DNA of 64,000 bases from JANQPX01 sp041398025 (GTDB taxonomy: Bacteria; Pseudomonadota; Alphaproteobacteria; Geminicoccales; Geminicoccaceae). The translations under genes were made by a program, and so were the position numbers. Below the pieces are notes generated by a model. The model made no database searches. It saw only the letters and a program-made list of their open reading frames with translations, and was not told the DNA's origin. This document shows, piece by piece, positions 61,648 through 64,000 of the stretch (the first letter of the stretch is position 1; every line of letters starts with the position of its first letter). The DNA lies in the NCBI GenBank assembly GCA_041398025.1, contig JAWKVM010000026.1:1-64000 (forward strand), given 5' to 3'.

Positions 61648-62936
61648 TGGCCCTCGTCATCTTCTATTTCCTGCTCGCGCTGATGGCGCTCGGGGTGCCG
61701 ATCGTCTTCGCCCTGATCTTCGCGCCGGTGATCGGCGTCTGGCTGAACGACCAGACCGTCTTCCTGAACATGATGCCGCAGCGGGTATTCGGCGGCATCA
61801 ACCAGTTCCCACTGCTCGCCATTCCGATGTTCATCCTGGCCGGCGAGATCATGAACCATGGCGGCATCACCATCCGCCTGGTGACCTTCGCCAACACCCT
61901 GGTCGGCCATCTCAAGGGCGGGCTCGCCCACGTCAACATCGTCTCCTCGATGCTGTTCGCCGGCCTCTCCGGCTCGGCGGTCGCCGACACCTCGGCGCTG
62001 GGCTCGATCCTGATCCCGGCGATGGAGAAGGACGGCTACACCCGCCGCTTCGCCGCCGCGGTCACCGCCGCCTCCTCGGTGATCGGTCCGGTCATCCCGC
62101 CCTCGATCATCATGGTGGTCTACGCCTACATCATGGGCGTCTCGGTCGGCGGCCTGTTCGCCGCGGGCTTCGTGCCGGGCGCGATGATGGGCATCGGCCT
62201 GATGATCGTGAACGGCATCCTCGCCCGAAAACGCAACTTCCCGACCAGCGCCGAGCGCGCCGGCATCAAAGAGGTCGGGTCAGCCTTCGGCTCGGCCTTT
62301 CTGCCGCTGCTCACCCCCTTCATCATCCTCGGCGGCATCGTTTCCGGCGTGTTCACCCCGACCGAGGCGGCCGCGGCCGCCGTCGCCTACGCGCTGCTCC
62401 TTTCAATCTTCGTCACCCGCACCCTGGATGTCAGACGCCTGCCGGACATGCTCTATCGGGCCGGCCTCGCCTCGTCCTCGATCCTCCTGGTGATCGGCGC
62501 CGCCACCGTCTTCGGCTGGGTCACCTCGCTCTCGGGTGCTCCGACCGTGATCTCGTCGCTGCTGAACGCCATCAGCGACAACCCGCTGATCATCCTGTTC
62601 TGCGTCAACATCCTCCTCTTCATCGTCGGCATGTTCTTCGATGCCGGCCCGGCGATCCTGATCCTCGGCCCGCTGCTCGGCCCGACCATGAACCATCTCG
62701 GCGTCGATCCGCTGCACTTCGCGATCATCATGTGCGTCAACCTGACGGTCGGCCTCGCCACCCCGCCCATGGGCCTGGTGCTGTTCGTCGCCTCGACCCT
62801 CACCCGCCTCTCCATCCTCGACATCGCCAGGGACATGTGGCCGTTCCTTCTGGTCCACGTCGTGGTGATCTTCTTGATCACCTATTTTCCCGCCCTTACC
62901 ATGACCCTGCCGCGCCTTCTGGGCTTCGGGGTCTGA
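61647..62936 (+). CDS. dctM: TRAP transporter large permease (DctM subunit), second system
   Basis: A 429-residue protein with about 12 helices. Family patterns include QFPLLAIPMFILAGEIMNHG, SGSAVADTSALGSILIPAMEKDGY, IPPSIIMVVYAYIMGVSVGG and LATPPMGLVLFVASTLTRLS. It is the transport channel of this TRAP system. The ATG overlaps the dctQ stop. Its codon use is strongly GC3-biased like the rest of the window, so it does not look recently acquired. Confidence 0.95.
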   Translation: MALVIFYFLLALMALGVPIVFALIFAPVIGVWLNDQTVFLNMMPQRVFGGINQFPLLAIPMFILAGEIMNHGGITIRLVTFANTLVGHLKGGLAHVNIVSSMLFAGLSGSAVADTSALGSILIPAMEKDGYTRRFAAAVTAASSVIGPVIPPSIIMVVYAYIMGVSVGGLFAAGFVPGAMMGIGLMIVNGILARKRNFPTSAERAGIKEVGSAFGSAFLPLLTPFIILGGIVSGVFTPTEAAAAAVAYALLLSIFVTRTLDVRRLPDMLYRAGLASSSILLVIGAATVFGWVTSLSGAPTVISSLLNAISDNPLIILFCVNILLFIVGMFFDAGPAILILGPLLGPTMNHLGVDPLHFAIIMCVNLTVGLATPPMGLVLFVASTLTRLSILDIARDMWPFLLVHVVVIFLITYFPALTMTLPRLLGFGV

Positions 62937-62970
62937 GGGGGCGCCAACAAACAACAGGGAGGTTTTTCTG

Positions 62971-64000
62971 ATGCTGAAGGACGTACTCAAGGGCAGCACA
63001 CTCGCTGTCGCTGCCGCCGCTGCTCTGGTGACCCTCGGGGCTGGCAGCCCCACCGCCAGCGCGGCGGATTACATCATCAAATACGGCCATCCCGGCCCGG
63101 TCGGCCCGGACAGCGACGACGACGTCGCCGGCCAGTTCCTGAAAAGCTTCCTCGAGACCCGCTCCAACGGCCGGATCGAGGTGCAGATCTTCCCGGGCTC
63201 GCAGCTCGGCTCGTTCCGCGAGATGGTCGAGCAGGTGAACGCTGGCACCCTCGAAATCGCGCACACCGCGCTCGGCGGCCTGGTCGGCTTCATGCCGGAG
63301 CTGCAGGTGATCGAACTCCCCTACGTCATCCGCGACGACATGGTCGCCGAATGCATGATCGAAGGGCCGTTCTTCGAGGACGTCAGAAAATCCTTCCTGG
63401 AGAAGTCAAGCAACGTCAACCTGATCGGCGTCGGCAATACCGGCCGTTTCCGCGACTTCTTCACCGCCAAGGCGCCGGTGAAGTCGGCAGCGGATCTGAA
63501 AGGCGTGAAGATGCGGGTGATCAACTCGCAGCTCCCGGTAGCGATGATGGAGTTCTTCGGCGCCAACCCGACGCCGGTCGCCTGGGGCGAGCTCTACACC
63601 TCACTCGCCACGGGCGTGGTCGAGGGTACCAAGAACGCGGTCACCGACATCGTCCCCAACAAGATGGACGAGGTGCTGAAATTCGCCACCCTCGACGAGC
63701 ACGCCTATCTCTGGGGCTTCATGGCGGTCAGCCAGTCCTTCCTGGACAGCCTGCCGCCTGACCTGAAGGCGCTCACCGTCGCCGGCATCCGCCAGATGGC
63801 GGACGTCCAGCTTGAGTTCAACAAGGGTGCGGAAGGCCGCCAGACCGCCGCCTTCATCGAGCATGGCGGTCAGGTCTACGTGCCGACCCCGGAGGAGATG
63901 GACACCTTCCGCGCGGTCAAGGAGCCGATGAAGGAATGGTATGTCGGTCAGTTCGGCGAGGAATGGTACGACAAGTTCGCCGGCGCCGCCTCCGACTGCG
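62971..64000 (+). CDS. dctP: TRAP transporter substrate-binding protein (DctP), second system, 3' truncated by window
   Basis: At least 343 residues with no stop before the window end. A signal peptide ends near TASA. The mature protein begins DYIIKYGHPGPVGPDSDDDV and has the TRAP helix IFPGSQLGSFREMVEQVNAG and the ligand-contact region GVKMRVINSQLPVAMMEFFG with the conserved Arg that binds a carboxylate. AGGGAGG lies 8 nt before the ATG. It is 34 bp after dctM, so the three genes form one unit. The ligand is probably an organic acid; no pathway gene is visible in the window to name it. Confidence 0.92.
   Translation, partial: MLKDVLKGSTLAVAAAAALVTLGAGSPTASAADYIIKYGHPGPVGPDSDDDVAGQFLKSFLETRSNGRIEVQIFPGSQLGSFREMVEQVNAGTLEIAHTALGGLVGFMPELQVIELPYVIRDDMVAECMIEGPFFEDVRKSFLEKSSNVNLIGVGNTGRFRDFFTAKAPVKSAADLKGVKMRVINSQLPVAMMEFFGANPTPVAWGELYTSLATGVVEGTKNAVTDIVPNKMDEVLKFATLDEHAYLWGFMAVSQSFLDSLPPDLKALTVAGIRQMADVQLEFNKGAEGRQTAAFIEHGGQVYVPTPEEMDTFRAVKEPMKEWYVGQFGEEWYDKFAGAASDC

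Overview
The window reads as a chromosomal stretch of a high-GC Gram-negative alphaproteobacterium. Lineage markers are a GapR/DUF2312 protein, the lysC, ptsP and prfA housekeeping genes, a rodZ-ispG-hisS block, a UbiG facing lysC, and a plant/alphaproteobacterial-type glutamate-cysteine ligase. The genus cannot be named from sequence alone; a Rhodospirillales- or Geminicoccales-like organism is a guess. I saw no rRNA, tRNA, CRISPR array, transposase or integrase.

Layout. 1-5.8 kb: a DUF3108 protein, a carboxymuconolactone decarboxylase-like protein, and a minus-strand operon of an Asp/Glu racemase-like protein with a TRAP transporter whose binding-protein gene has a frameshift near its 3' end. 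5.9-13.6 kb: a small unknown protein, glyA, an FkbM-type methyltransferase, gshA, a lipoprotein with a GH10-like domain lacking both catalytic glutamates, and a 2-hydroxyacid dehydrogenase. 13.6-23.5 kb: a surface-polysaccharide region with a GT4 glycosyltransferase, a CelD-like acetyltransferase, a PEP-CTERM protein, two sulfotransferases around a flippase, and a two-gene module that looks like part of a phage tail. 23.8-34.1 kb: a DAO-type flavoenzyme, a fatty acid desaturase, a large M15 peptidase, MsrP with a small membrane partner, a ChaN/TIKI-like PDZ protein coupled to an M1 peptidase, and a 37-residue membrane protein. 34.2-46.3 kb: prmA, a UvrD-type helicase, malonyl-CoA synthetase, a cytochrome c, a TIR remnant, ssb, gapR, a CPA1 antiporter with a cNMP domain, an aspartyl hydroxylase, a VOC protein and a second PEP-CTERM gene. 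46.4-60.9 kb: prfA, a SIMPL protein, a palindromic repeat, an orphan response regulator, hisS, ispG, rodZ, ptsP, a nitronate monooxygenase, lysC, ubiG and a PAP2 lipoprotein. 61-64 kb: a second TRAP operon, cut by the window end.

The most notable pattern is regulatory. Both PEP-CTERM genes, about 29 kb apart, have a near-consensus sigma-54 (-24/-12) promoter 31-45 bp before their start, and each has an AT-rich dyad roughly 90-105 bp further upstream. This fits a sigma-54/enhancer-binding-protein regulon for PEP-CTERM surface proteins. Other points worth following are the GH10-like pseudoenzyme, the phage-tail-like pair, MsrP without an adjacent MsrQ, and a 14-codon leader coupled to the second TRAP operon.
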